This document shows positions 1 to 6,395 of a stretch of 20,762 bases of DNA, one piece after another. The stretch's first letter is position 1, and each line of letters opens with the position of its first letter. The DNA lies in IMG/VR virus record IMGVR_UViG_3300044961_000955, positions 1 through 20,762 of that record. One strand, 5' to 3'. The translations under genes were made by a program, and so were the position numbers. The stretch comes from a virus. Under the pieces are notes generated by a model. That model worked only from the letters and a program-made list of their open reading frames with translations, searched no databases and had not been told where the DNA came from.

Positions 1-465
1 CTTCAGCGCAGCGGCCCGCAGTCGGCGGCTGCCGGCGGCGTACGCGACGATCACCTGAGACGGATGCTCGATCGTGATCTGTGGTCGGCCGTTGTCGTCG
101 GCCCACACCAGCGCGTAGGCGTAGCCGGTCGCGAGGGCGGCGTGGTGGGCGAGCTCGGAGTCGGCGTCGAGCTGGTTGCGTTGCCAGATCGTCCACGCGT
201 CGGTGTCGCCGGCCGGGTCGTCGCCGATCCGGAACCCGTCGACGTGGAGGCGTTCCTCCACGGCGTCGACGACGAGCTCCATCCAGTTGTCCCGCACCGC
301 CGCCAACATCAGGTTGAACTCGCGCCGGTACGTCGCGGTGCCGAGCGTCGGTGGGTGGTCGCCGGCGACGTAGTCCTCGCAGCGCGTCACGTCGGGCTGG
401 CGGGCCTTGATCTGCCCGTAGAGCCGAGCGAGCCACCACGCCGGGGCCCCGGGGACCGGGGTCAC
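1..465 (-). CDS. Phage portal protein, SPP1 gp6-like (N-terminal part, cut by window edge)
   Basis: Portal proteins form the dodecameric ring at the capsid vertex through which DNA is packaged and ejected. The minus-strand frame is open from a GTG at 465 to the left edge (155 codons) with no stop. It contains NWMELVVDAVEERL followed by HVDGFRI, then a Trp/Asp-rich stretch, ALATGYAYALVW and ITIEHPSQVIVAYA. These match the start of the gp6-like portals of actinophages: an N-terminal helix ending in a 'VV-ERL-V-GF' motif, then the 'GYAY-LVW' strand. The GTG overlaps the TGA of the preceding small gene by four bases (GTGA), implying translational coupling. Its place two genes after the large terminase is the standard one. 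About two thirds of a normal portal (450-500 residues) lies outside the window. Confidence 0.9.
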   Translation of the reverse strand, partial: MTPVPGAPAWWLARLYGQIKARQPDVTRCEDYVAGDHPPTLGTATYRREFNLMLAAVRDNWMELVVDAVEERLHVDGFRIGDDPAGDTDAWTIWQRNQLDADSELAHHAALATGYAYALVWADDNGRPQITIEHPSQVIVAYAAGSRRLRAAALK

Positions 466-734
466 TCCTGGACGACCTCGACCTGGGCCGGTGCGGCGGC
501 CTTCACAGACGGAGTCGGTGCCGCCGGCGGGGCGGCGGACACCTCGACGAGCTCGAGCACCGCGGTGGACGCGGGGATGGTGTGCTTGTCCTCGAGGAGC
601 ACACCGTCGGCCTTGAACGAGAAGTGCCGGCCGGCGACGCCGCGCAGCGCCATCAGGTCACGGGCGACGGTGCCCGCAGAGCCGGTCAGCTGGACGTCGT
701 CGGCAGCGCCGAAGTCGGTGATCAGTCGCATCAT
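462..734 (-). CDS. Small phage protein between terminase and portal, function unknown
   Basis: This 90-residue protein lies between the large terminase and the portal gene. Two adjacent ATG codons (734 and 731) could start it; the first is taken. It begins 12 bases after the terminase stop, and its TGA overlaps the portal GTG. The first 65 residues look like a small beta-rich domain (LITDFGAADDVQLTG, then GRHFSFKADGVLLEDKHTI), and the last 25 are an Ala/Pro/Val linker ending in EVVQE. I do not recognise a family. From its position it could be a head-assembly or terminase-associated factor, but the sequence does not show this. Coding is supported by the tight operon fit and by GC-rich third codon positions. 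Confidence 0.75.
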   Translation of the reverse strand: MMRLITDFGAADDVQLTGSAGTVARDLMALRGVAGRHFSFKADGVLLEDKHTIPASTAVLELVEVSAAPPAAPTPSVKAAAPAQVEVVQE

Positions 735-746
735 CCCGGCTCACTT

Positions 747-2396
747 TCAGAAGGTGCGGAGCACCCGGCTGCGGGTGCTGGTCGGGGTGGCGCCGGCGGC
801 AACGGCGTCGGTGCGCGCCTCCCACGCGAGGACGGCGGCGACGGCGGCGTCGATCTTGCGGTCCGGGGTGGTCTTCGCGACGGTCCAGAGCCGTTCGCCG
901 GCGTCGTCACGGACCCGTGAGGTGCGCCGGCGGCAGTTCCCGATGTGGCGAGCCAGGTCGGCGTCACCAGTGTGGGTGAGCGCCATGGTGGTGATCGCTC
1001 CAGCGAAGGAGCGCACGGCGTGCCCCATGGGGCGTTCGCGATGGGTGAACCATTCGATGACCCGCTTGTCGCCCCACCGGCCCGCCCAGCGGGCCACGGC
1101 GGTCTCCCAGTAGGGCGGGTCGGCGTAGAGGCGCCACACGTCGTAGCGGGTGAACGCGTCTTCGACGGCGGTGTCGACCTCGTGTTCGGGGACCTGCCAC
1201 CCGTCGGGGGCCTGGTGGGGTCGTTCCCACAGGCCGAGGAGGTCGACGAGCCCGTCGCCGATGCGGCAGGCCACCAGCGCGGTGGAGTCGTCGAAGCGTG
1301 ACCCGTCGAAGCCGAGGACCACGTGGTCACGGTCGGCGAGCCGGCCCGATACGGTGCGGGCCGCCCACGTGTCGGGGTCGAACGCTGCCTGCCCGGACCG
1401 GCGGCGGCGGTTGAGGTGGTAGCGGAGCGTCGAGTCCCACGTCGCTGTCGGGGAGCGGGCCTCGGCGACCTTGGCGGCGAGGTCCATCCACGCCGCTGCG
1501 GGGCCGGCGGCGATCGCGATCGCTGCGCGCAGCTGCTCGTCGTCGTCCGGGTCGGCGGGTTCGGGGCCTTCGCGGTGGTCGTAGAGCAGCCCGGACCGGT
1601 TCCTGGCTCGGCCTTCGGCGATCGCTTCGGCGAGCTCGTGGAGCTGCTGGCCGACGGACTGCTCACCGGGGTCGTGCATGGTGGTGGTGGCGAGCATCCA
1701 CGGCTCGGCGGTGCGGCGCTTCGTCAAGTTCCGGCTGACCGTGGCGTACATCGACCGGTTGACGGGGAGCATGTACAGGTGGACTTCGTCGGCGACCGCG
1801 AACGTCTCGCGTCCGCCGTCCTTGGAGGCGGCGCCGGCGGTGCTCGGCCGGATCTCCCCGCCGCCGGGCAGGAACGTGCGGGTGTCGGCCACGTCGATCT
1901 GGCGGAACTGCTCGGCGATCAGCCCCTCGGTGAGCATGACCTTGACGTTGTCGTAGGTGTTGCCCGCTTGGCCTTCCTCGGTGGCCAGGCACCGGATGAA
2001 CGGGGCCCGCACCGGACGGCCGACCGGCTCACCCGGCTCGTAGGCGTAGCCCCACCACGACGTTTCGCCGGGGTCGGCCCAGTGCGAGAACCGGACGGGG
2101 CCGAGCGCCTCGGCGCAGACGACCGCTCCCGCCCACATGCTCTTGGCACGCCCCTTCAGGCGGGACAGGGCAGCTTCACGCACCAGGCGGCGGCCGTCGA
2201 GGCCGAGCGCGTACGCGAGGACCACGAAGTCGTGGATCTCGTCGTCTACGACGAGAGCGTCGCCCTGAACGTCGCCGGGACCCATGCACAGCAGCGTCTC
2301 GCACCAGTGCGCGACCTGCGGTCCGAGCGACCGGTGCGGGTCGAGACCGTCCGGCACGACGGTCATGCCGGGCCAGGGACGGCGGAGCTCACCCAC
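747..2396 (-). CDS. terL: Phage terminase large subunit (ATPase and nuclease)
   Basis: This is the DNA packaging motor: an N-terminal ATPase drives DNA into the prohead and a C-terminal RNase H-like nuclease cuts it. With the GTG at 2396 it has 549 residues, normal for the family. Residues 26-46 resemble the 'SLGPQVAHW-E--L--GPGDVQG' opening of actinophage terminases. A deviant Walker A, SRLKGRAKS, lies at about 78-86, and Walker B, FAVADEVHLY with the Asp-Glu pair, at about 199-208. The nuclease half contains VVLGFDGSRFDDSTA, whose Asp residues are the usual first metal ligands. The GTG at 2396 overlaps the small-subunit stop at 2389; an ATG at 2366 is the alternative start. Upstream extension of the frame is shadow coding against the small subunit. 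Confidence 0.95.
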   Translation of the reverse strand: MGELRRPWPGMTVVPDGLDPHRSLGPQVAHWCETLLCMGPGDVQGDALVVDDEIHDFVVLAYALGLDGRRLVREAALSRLKGRAKSMWAGAVVCAEALGPVRFSHWADPGETSWWGYAYEPGEPVGRPVRAPFIRCLATEEGQAGNTYDNVKVMLTEGLIAEQFRQIDVADTRTFLPGGGEIRPSTAGAASKDGGRETFAVADEVHLYMLPVNRSMYATVSRNLTKRRTAEPWMLATTTMHDPGEQSVGQQLHELAEAIAEGRARNRSGLLYDHREGPEPADPDDDEQLRAAIAIAAGPAAAWMDLAAKVAEARSPTATWDSTLRYHLNRRRRSGQAAFDPDTWAARTVSGRLADRDHVVLGFDGSRFDDSTALVACRIGDGLVDLLGLWERPHQAPDGWQVPEHEVDTAVEDAFTRYDVWRLYADPPYWETAVARWAGRWGDKRVIEWFTHRERPMGHAVRSFAGAITTMALTHTGDADLARHIGNCRRRTSRVRDDAGERLWTVAKTTPDRKIDAAVAAVLAWEARTDAVAAGATPTSTRSRVLRTF

Positions 2397-2832
2397 CCTC
2401 GGCCACGAGGCGCAGACCACGGCGCACCGAACCCGACGGCACAGTTGCCGGCGATGTCGCAGCCGGGTGGTCGCTGTCGTCAACCACCTGCCAGCGCAGC
2501 TGGGCCCGGGACTTCGGTGTGAGGCCGAGGCGGTCGTCGAGCTCACGCATCTCGCGCAGCATCTTGTCGAGCAGCAGCCCGTCGGACTCGTGGAGCAGAT
2601 CCTCGAGGCGCGCCCGGCGGTGGATCACCGACAGATCACTCGTGCACCACGCTGCGGCGGTCGGGGTGCGCCACGCCCACCGCCACCATGCGGTGCCGTG
2701 CTCACCGAGCGGGGCGGCATGCCGGGGTGGCTTCGGGACCGGGCCGCGGCGGCCGCCGGCGGGCAGCTTCGTGGTCGGGATCGTCGGAGCGTTGCGCCGA
2801 GCACGCTGCTCAGCAGGCAGGGGTCCACGCAT
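2389..2832 (-). CDS. terS: Phage terminase small subunit
   Basis: The small subunit recognises the packaging site on phage DNA and loads the large subunit. The gene has a good ribosome binding site, GGAGGA, seven bases before the ATG at 2832. The 147-residue product has a basic Pro-rich N-terminus (GRRGPVPKPP), a Trp-rich segment (AWWRWAWRTP), helices with LEDLL and LLLDKMLREM, and the conserved RELDDRLGLTPKSRAQLRW motif typical of small terminases from actinophages. The last 30 residues appear unstructured. It directly precedes and overlaps the large terminase gene and follows an HNH endonuclease gene, which is the usual order near a cohesive-end site. The family assignment rests on the C-terminal motif and the context, and is fairly secure. 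Confidence 0.88.
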   Translation of the reverse strand: MRGPLPAEQRARRNAPTIPTTKLPAGGRRGPVPKPPRHAAPLGEHGTAWWRWAWRTPTAAAWCTSDLSVIHRRARLEDLLHESDGLLLDKMLREMRELDDRLGLTPKSRAQLRWQVVDDSDHPAATSPATVPSGSVRRGLRLVAEGG

Positions 2833-3006
2833 CGTGTCCTCCGTCGGGCATCGCGCCCGTCGTCACCGGCGATGCCTCGCCGTCAGGAGCGGCCGTCACG
2901 CGACGTGAGGCCGCCTGTTGCAAACCCGTACGCACAGCGAGTCGCTGCCCCCTGTGACCCCGGGTGGCTGCGGGCCGCAGGGGGTACCCCAGGGGGTGGG
3001 GTGGGG
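2833..3006 (+). other. Non-coding packaging-side gap with G-runs; candidate cos region
   Basis: These 174 bases separate the HNH endonuclease stop from the small-terminase start and carry no plausible gene. On the plus strand, 2980-3006 has four G-runs (GGGGG, GGGGG, GGGG, GGGG) with loops of 7, 1 and 1 bases, a G-quadruplex-type pattern. It includes the perfect palindrome GGGGTACCCC at 2981-2990 and CAGGGGGT twice, 12 bp apart (2978 and 2990). A second small palindrome, TCACG-CGA-CGTGA, lies near 2896-2908. In cohesive-end phages the cos site usually lies beside terS and HNH genes, so this is where I would look. The cleavage site itself cannot be read from sequence. Confidence 0.4.
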
Positions 3007-3381
3007 TCAGGCCAGCTCGGCCGTCACGCTGCGTGCTCGCACCTCTGCTGCGGTCTTGCGGCCATGGCACCGCTCGCACAGCGACTGCAGGTTGCTCGGA
3101 TGGTGGGCTGCGCGCCGGTCGCCGGCGAACAGCCGCAGCGGTGTGATGTGGTCGACGTCGACGGCCGGCGCACCGCAGGGTGCAGCGTGGTCGCCGCACG
3201 CACCGCACTGGCAGGTGGGGTGCTGCCGTAGCTGAGCTCGCCTGAGCTTCACCCACTCCCCGCCGTACTTCAGTCGTTGCACTTCGGCGCGACGTGCTCG
3301 ATCGGTGGCCCGCCGGTGCGCATCGCAGCGGGCCTCGTCGGTCAGCTCGGCGCAACCATGCTCAGCGCACACCCTGCTCAC
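3007..3381 (-). CDS. HNH endonuclease
   Basis: A small HNH nuclease of 124 residues from the GTG at 3381. Zinc-binding cysteines occur as C57, C59, C62 and C69. The catalytic core is VDVDHITPL (D77, H78), NLQSLC (N97) and CERCHGRKT (C102, C105, H106), giving a full DH...N...CxxCH signature. HNH proteins encoded next to terminase genes, such as HK97 gp74, act together with the terminase in cutting DNA at cos during packaging; that role is inferred here from position. Its start overlaps the end of the preceding gene by 20 bases. A homing endonuclease is possible but less likely, because the gene sits cleanly within the packaging operon. Confidence 0.93.
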   Translation of the reverse strand: MSRVCAEHGCAELTDEARCDAHRRATDRARRAEVQRLKYGGEWVKLRRAQLRQHPTCQCGACGDHAAPCGAPAVDVDHITPLRLFAGDRRAAHHPSNLQSLCERCHGRKTAAEVRARSVTAELA

Positions 3382-3805
3382 GCTTCACCGTGACGTCGAT
3401 GTAAGGGTCGGACCACTCGACGACCTCGGCGCCGCCGGCGACGACCACGACCTCTTGGCCATCCACGGTCACGGTCTCGGTCGCCACGGCGCCGGCTTTC
3501 ACGAGTGCGGCCACCTCGGAGGCCTTCACCCGCTCCTCGAACACGGCCTTGCGCTGCGCCGGCGAAAGCACCGCACGCAACGCCTCGACGTTCCATCGGC
3601 CGAGGTCCTTGCGCTTCCGCTTCCGGGTGATCTTCAGACCAGCAGCCTCGACGGTCGGGTCATCGCGCAAGGCCAGCTCGGCGGAGATCTGCTCGGCGAT
3701 CTCGCGCTTCTGGCGGTCGAGCTCCTCGGTGCGTGCCTTCACCTCGAGGTACTCGCGACCCAGCTTCACCAGCTGGGCGTCGGTCAGGCGCTTCGCCTTC
3801 GGCAC
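3362..3805 (-). CDS. Coiled-coil phage protein upstream of HNH, function unknown
   Basis: A 147-residue protein from the GTG at 3805, preceded by AAGGAG at good spacing. The upstream gene stops at 3808, so the two genes are nearly adjacent. Residues 5-55 are charged and helical, with a likely coiled coil (LVKLGREYLEVKARTEEL and QKREIAEQI). A basic patch KITRKRKRKDLGRW follows, then a helix with LSPAQRKAVFEE and a C-terminal beta-rich region (ETVTVDGQEVVVVAG). The basic patch suggests contact with nucleic acid. No family is recognised with confidence. A Gam-like or other DNA-binding helper would fit the pattern but is not shown. The reading frame extends further upstream to 4168, but that part runs antisense through gene starts and regulatory sites. 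Confidence 0.75.
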   Translation of the reverse strand: MPKAKRLTDAQLVKLGREYLEVKARTEELDRQKREIAEQISAELALRDDPTVEAAGLKITRKRKRKDLGRWNVEALRAVLSPAQRKAVFEERVKASEVAALVKAGAVATETVTVDGQEVVVVAGGAEVVEWSDPYIDVTVKREQGVR

Positions 3806-3807
3806 GC

Positions 3808-3975
3808 TCACTCCTTCGTTCGGGGCGGCTCGGACATCAGCGCGGTCAGCCACCGCCGCTTGTGATGCTCGAGCCAGTCGGCCGAGCGGTCCTGCAGGCC
3901 TTCGGGATCGCATCCGAGATCGAGCAGCTCCTGCACCAGGCGCTCGATCTCGCCAGCGCCAGCGGAGTCGTGCAT
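3808..3975 (-). CDS. Small 55-residue phage protein, first gene of packaging operon
   Basis: A strong ribosome binding site (GGAGGTG, four bases before the codon) selects the ATG at 3975 and gives 55 residues. The protein is acidic and helical (EIERLVQELLDLGCDP, then DWLEHHKRRWLTAL). Its stop lies three bases from the next gene's GTG. It appears to be the first gene of the transcription unit that runs through HNH, terminases and portal. No function is recognised. A longer form from a GTG at 4056 is possible, but it would lack a ribosome binding site and would cover likely promoter sequence. Confidence 0.65.
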   Translation of the reverse strand: MHDSAGAGEIERLVQELLDLGCDPEGLQDRSADWLEHHKRRWLTALMSEPPRTKE

Positions 3976-4031
3976 CGGCACCTCCGTGGCCTGAACAGCA
4001 GAAGCGCCCCGCCCAGGAGACGGAGCGCTCG

Positions 4032-4063
4032 ATTTCCACTCCAGAAGTACCACCACCTGTCAA
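4032..4063 (-). promoter_or_regulatory. Possible promoter of packaging operon (TTGACA element)
   Basis: On the minus strand a perfect TTGACA (4063-4058) lies about 85 bases before the first packaging gene and downstream of the terminator and palindrome. No clear TANNNT box follows at 16-18 bases; TGGAAAT near 4038-4032 is the closest AT-containing stretch. The -35 element alone makes this a weak call. Confidence 0.3.
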
Positions 4064-4088
4064 GACGCCCAGGTCAGACGGCGATTCA

Positions 4089-4102
4089 TGTTCCCGGGAA
4101 CA
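4089..4102. promoter_or_regulatory. 14-bp perfect palindrome, candidate operator
   Basis: TGTTCCCGGGAACA is a perfect 14-bp inverted repeat. It lies between the terminator of the integrase-WhiB unit and the presumed packaging-operon promoter, about 26 bases upstream of the TTGACA element. The half-site order GTTC...GAAC is the reverse of the GAAC...GTTC order in Gram-positive LexA boxes, so it is not a standard SOS box. A phage repressor or late activator (Xre or WhiB-associated) could bind here; no binding partner can be deduced from sequence. Confidence 0.45.
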
Positions 4103-4105
4103 CAA

Positions 4106-4133
4106 CGGCCCCGGAGCAGTCGCTCCGGGGCCG
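4106..4133 (-). terminator. Hairpin terminator after integrase-WhiB-zinc ribbon unit
   Basis: A perfect 12-bp stem (CGGCCCCGGAGC paired with GCTCCGGGGCCG) closes a four-base loop at 4118-4121. On the minus strand it begins about 31 bases after the stop at 4165, and the sequence after the stem is moderately T-rich (GTTGTGTT). It fits a rho-independent terminator of a GC-rich genome that separates this unit from the packaging operon. Confidence 0.7.
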
Positions 4134-4164
4134 ATGACGCAAAGCGCATGATCGCAGGGGGGTG

Positions 4165-4773
4165 TCACACAGTTGGGGTCACGGCGTGCTCGCGGCGGCG
4201 ATGGCCGGGCTTGTCATCGAGGACGAGACGCTCGGGGCGCTCGAGCTGGCGAGGTCCGCTGCGGCGCAAGTACTGGTAGCACGCGTCGCAGCGGCCGGCC
4301 TTGGTCGCCACCGAGTAGACCTCGAACCGCTCGCAGTTCACGCAGCCGGGCGCCTCCGGGCGAGCCGGCGGGCGCTGGTCGTGGGGGACGTAGACCGCTC
4401 GGGCTCGGGCGGCGACCGCTGCACGCAGCACGTGCGCAGCCTGCTCGAGGGCTCGGATCATGGCCCGGGCGCCGTCGCCGACGGGGTCGAACGTGATCGA
4501 CGACGTTGCCGGCGGCTTGCCGTCGGGGCCGACGTCGAGCGGGGTGCCTTCGCGATCGGTGCCGGGCGACAGCATCGCGGCGATGCGCTCGCCGGCGGGG
4601 TCGGTCGAGTAGGAGCGGCTGCCCTCCATGAGCGTCGCCGTCGGGTAGCCGTCCCAGCGCACCGGGATCGACGCGCGCTCGGCGACCGCCTCGGCGTCGT
4701 CGAGCGCTGCAAGTAGCCGAGCGAGCTCGTCGAGCGCAGCGGCGGCACGGCGGCCGAGTCGGCTGGGTGTCAC
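4165..4773 (-). CDS. Zinc-ribbon phage protein, function unknown
   Basis: A 202-residue protein from the GTG at 4773, which overlaps the WhiB-like gene's TGA (GTGA). The N-terminal 125 residues are Ala-rich and helical (ALDELARLLAALDDAEAVAE, then ARAMIRALEQAAHVLRAAVA), with a Gly/Pro-rich loop region at about 40-100. A zinc ribbon follows, with C144-x2-C147 and C162-x2-C165 (APGCVNCERF, GRCDACYQYLRR). The tail of about 30 residues is basic (ERPERLVLDD, then RRREH). Such ribbons bind nucleic acid or protein partners. I do not recognise a named family. Co-transcription with integrase and WhiB suggests an early or regulatory gene, which is inference. Confidence 0.8.
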   Translation of the reverse strand: MTPSRLGRRAAAALDELARLLAALDDAEAVAERASIPVRWDGYPTATLMEGSRSYSTDPAGERIAAMLSPGTDREGTPLDVGPDGKPPATSSITFDPVGDGARAMIRALEQAAHVLRAAVAARARAVYVPHDQRPPARPEAPGCVNCERFEVYSVATKAGRCDACYQYLRRSGPRQLERPERLVLDDKPGHRRREHAVTPTV

Positions 4774-4991
4774 GCGTTTCTCCGCAGGCGTTGCACAAGG
4801 ATCTGGCGTCGCCGCTCAGCCGGTGTGGTGCCGGCCCAGACGCCGCTGTGGTCCGCCAGCGCCTCCCGACGGAAAGCGAGCTCGAGGCACGGGCCGCGCA
4901 GCTCGCACGTCGCGCAGATCGCCTTGGCCGCAGCGATATTGGCGGCCCGAGACGAGAAGAACAGCTCGCCACGACCGTGGCAGGGGGTCAC
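4770..4991 (-). CDS. WhiB-like transcription factor (small phage type)
   Basis: WhiB-family proteins bind a [4Fe-4S] cluster through four cysteines and regulate transcription with the principal sigma factor. They are confined to actinobacteria and their phages. This 73-residue protein has C4, C26, C29 and C35 in the C-x21-C-x2-C-x5-C pattern (CHGRGELFFSS, then ICATCELRGPC) and the turn GVWAG at 50-54, a variant of the family's G[VI]WGG, followed by a basic C-terminus (ERRRQILVQRLRR). The GTG start at 4991 overlaps the integrase TGA (GTGA), so translation is probably coupled. Phage WhiB proteins such as TM4 WhiB can block host WhiB function and cause superinfection exclusion; whether this one does is unknown. 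Confidence 0.93.
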   Translation of the reverse strand: MTPCHGRGELFFSSRAANIAAAKAICATCELRGPCLELAFRREALADHSGVWAGTTPAERRRQILVQRLRRNA

Positions 4992-5986
4992 GCCGAAGAA
5001 CGTACCGAGCGACGGGTGCGTGCTTCGTCTTTCGCACCAGTGTGACGCGACGTGCCACCACGTTGGTTGACGACGGCGGCGACGGCGAGGGACGGGGCAC
5101 GGTGCAGGCGGGTGCGGGCGCGGTCGTAGCGCATGGTGGTGTCGGTCGAGGTGTGGCCCATGGCGATCTGCACGTCGTAGATCTGGGCGCCTGCGTCGAG
5201 CGCGAGCGTGGCGAAGGTGTGGCGGAGCGCGTGCGGGTGCAGCCCGGGGATCTGCGCCTGGCGGCCGAGGCGGCGCACGATCGCGTAGGCGGTGCGCGTC
5301 TGGAGGTGCTGCTGCTCGATGACGGGCTTGGCGGTTTCGGCGGCGTGGAGCAGCAGCGGGCCGCGCTGGCGGGCGCCCACGTGCGCTTCGATCGCCCGCA
5401 TCACGATGTCCGGAAGCACCGCGATGCCGTGGCGGCCGCCCTTGCGCGTGGGCAGGTCGAGGACGCGCACGCCGGCGTCTTGGCCAAGGTCCTCGATTGC
5501 TGCAGCGCAGGTCTCACCGACGCGCAACCCGAGCGTGGCCAGCATCAGTACCAGCAGGTGCTCGAGCGTGCCGACCTCGCGTGCGACGTCGACGAGGCGC
5601 TGCAGCTGCTCACCGGACAGGGCCATGGTCGTCGACTCGTTGACGCGCGGCGGCCGTCGGATCCGGGCGAACGGGTTGCGCTCGACCAGGCCCTCGTCGA
5701 CCAGCCACGAGTACCACTGGGAGACCACGGCGATGTGGTGGCGGATGGTGGCCGGCTTCCGAGCTGACCGCTCGAGCTGGCGAGTCCAAGCGTCGGCGTG
5801 GTGGCGCTCCGCGGTCAGCGGGTCCAGCGACCGCAGCGCGCACCATTCGACCCAGGCCGCCAGCACGGTGCGGTAGTTCCGCCGGGTGTTCTCGACGCCG
5901 TAGCCGCCGACGAACAGGTCCACCGCTCGGCCCGTCTCCACGCCCCCACCGTGCCATGCCCCGGCAAGGCCACACCCTGCCATCAC
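4988..5986 (-). CDS. int: Tyrosine recombinase / phage integrase (first copy)
   Basis: Tyrosine recombinases integrate and excise phage DNA through a covalent 3'-phosphotyrosine. The 332-residue product has an N-terminal SAM-like core-binding domain (about 20-105: DLFVGGYGVENTRRNYR, then WYSWLVDEGLVERNPF) and a complete catalytic domain: R155 (LGLRVGE), K182 (TRKGGRHG), H252 and R255 (HPHALRHTFAT), H278 (MGHTSTDTT) and nucleophile Y287 (MRYDRAR). The GTG at 5986 is chosen because a TAGTTT box lies six bases upstream, the spacing of a leaderless transcript. ATG 5983 and GTG 5941 (behind a G-rich stretch) are alternatives. It is the first gene of a unit with WhiB. The last 35 residues are basic and probably disordered. 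No attachment site could be identified. Confidence 0.95.
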   Translation of the reverse strand: MMAGCGLAGAWHGGGVETGRAVDLFVGGYGVENTRRNYRTVLAAWVEWCALRSLDPLTAERHHADAWTRQLERSARKPATIRHHIAVVSQWYSWLVDEGLVERNPFARIRRPPRVNESTTMALSGEQLQRLVDVAREVGTLEHLLVLMLATLGLRVGETCAAAIEDLGQDAGVRVLDLPTRKGGRHGIAVLPDIVMRAIEAHVGARQRGPLLLHAAETAKPVIEQQHLQTRTAYAIVRRLGRQAQIPGLHPHALRHTFATLALDAGAQIYDVQIAMGHTSTDTTMRYDRARTRLHRAPSLAVAAVVNQRGGTSRHTGAKDEARTRRSVRSSA

Positions 5987-5992
5987 CCCCGA

Positions 5993-6053
5993 AAACTAGT
6001 GCTGACCTGCGACAACGGACCGCTTAACTACCTAACCTGGGTTATCGGACCGC
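5993..6053 (-). promoter_or_regulatory. Integrase promoter with flanking direct repeats
   Basis: On the minus strand a TAGTTT box (5998-5993) is followed six bases later by the integrase GTG. GCGGTCCG occurs twice as a direct repeat (6023-6016 and 6053-6046), 30 bp apart. The nearer copy sits where a -35 element would be, 17 bases from the box. Between the repeats is an AT-richer stretch with the perfect palindrome TAACC-TG-GGTTA at 6033-6044. The arrangement looks like a controlled promoter, or binding sites for an excisionase or integrase. Confidence 0.5.
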
Positions 6054-6351
6054 ACCGTGTTCGCACCGACAGCCCCACCGCCACCCCAACTCGTACACGA
6101 CCACAGCGGCCGGCGCCGCACACCCCATCCCAGGCCCGGCGCGGCCGCCCAGCTCGCCGCCCGGCCCTGGTTGACCACCTCGTCGACGTGCCGGTCGCGA
6201 CTTCTCAGCGCCCGCGACACCCATGACGCGCAGCGGCCGCCCTCGACGATGAGCCCGAGCCCCGCCAGGGGCGAGGCCCTTCACAGAAGGCACGCCACCG
6301 GCGGGCCGCCCCTCCGCAGGAGGGTCTAACCGACCGGAGGGAGGGGGTTAG

Positions 6352-6395
6352 CGGCGATAGATCGCCGTCGTTAACACCGGCGATAGATCGCCGTC
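6352..6395. repeat. Two perfect 18-bp palindromic repeats, iteron-like
   Basis: CGGCGATAGATCGCCGTC occurs at 6352-6369 and again at 6378-6395, identical, with a 26-bp period. Each copy contains the palindrome CGGCGAT-AG-ATCGCCG. The spacer contains GTTAAC. The repeats lie about 150 bp beyond the stop of the winged-helix Rep-like gene. Repeats of this kind serve as iterons of replication origins or as operators for ribbon-helix-helix or Xre regulators, both of which are encoded nearby. Confidence 0.75.

Noticed and set aside
64-1113. Plus-strand open frame of 349 codons across the portal and terminase genes
   Set aside because: It runs antisense to recognisable portal and terminase motifs and has a low-complexity composition.
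731-1666. Minus-strand frame rich in Ser/Pro/Thr/Arg
   Set aside because: It is an out-of-frame reading of the terminase nuclease region.
1323-2522. Plus-strand open frame of 399 codons
   Set aside because: Antisense to the large terminase, whose Walker motifs and operon position are clear; such open frames are expected in GC-rich DNA.
4089-4102. Palindrome considered as a LexA/SOS box
   Set aside because: The half-sites are GTTC then GAAC, the reverse of the Gram-positive LexA consensus, and the spacing is CCGG without the required flanks.
5987-6100. attP core for the integrase
   Set aside because: Palindromes and repeats are present, but no tRNA-like or dif-like core can be recognised without a host sequence for comparison.
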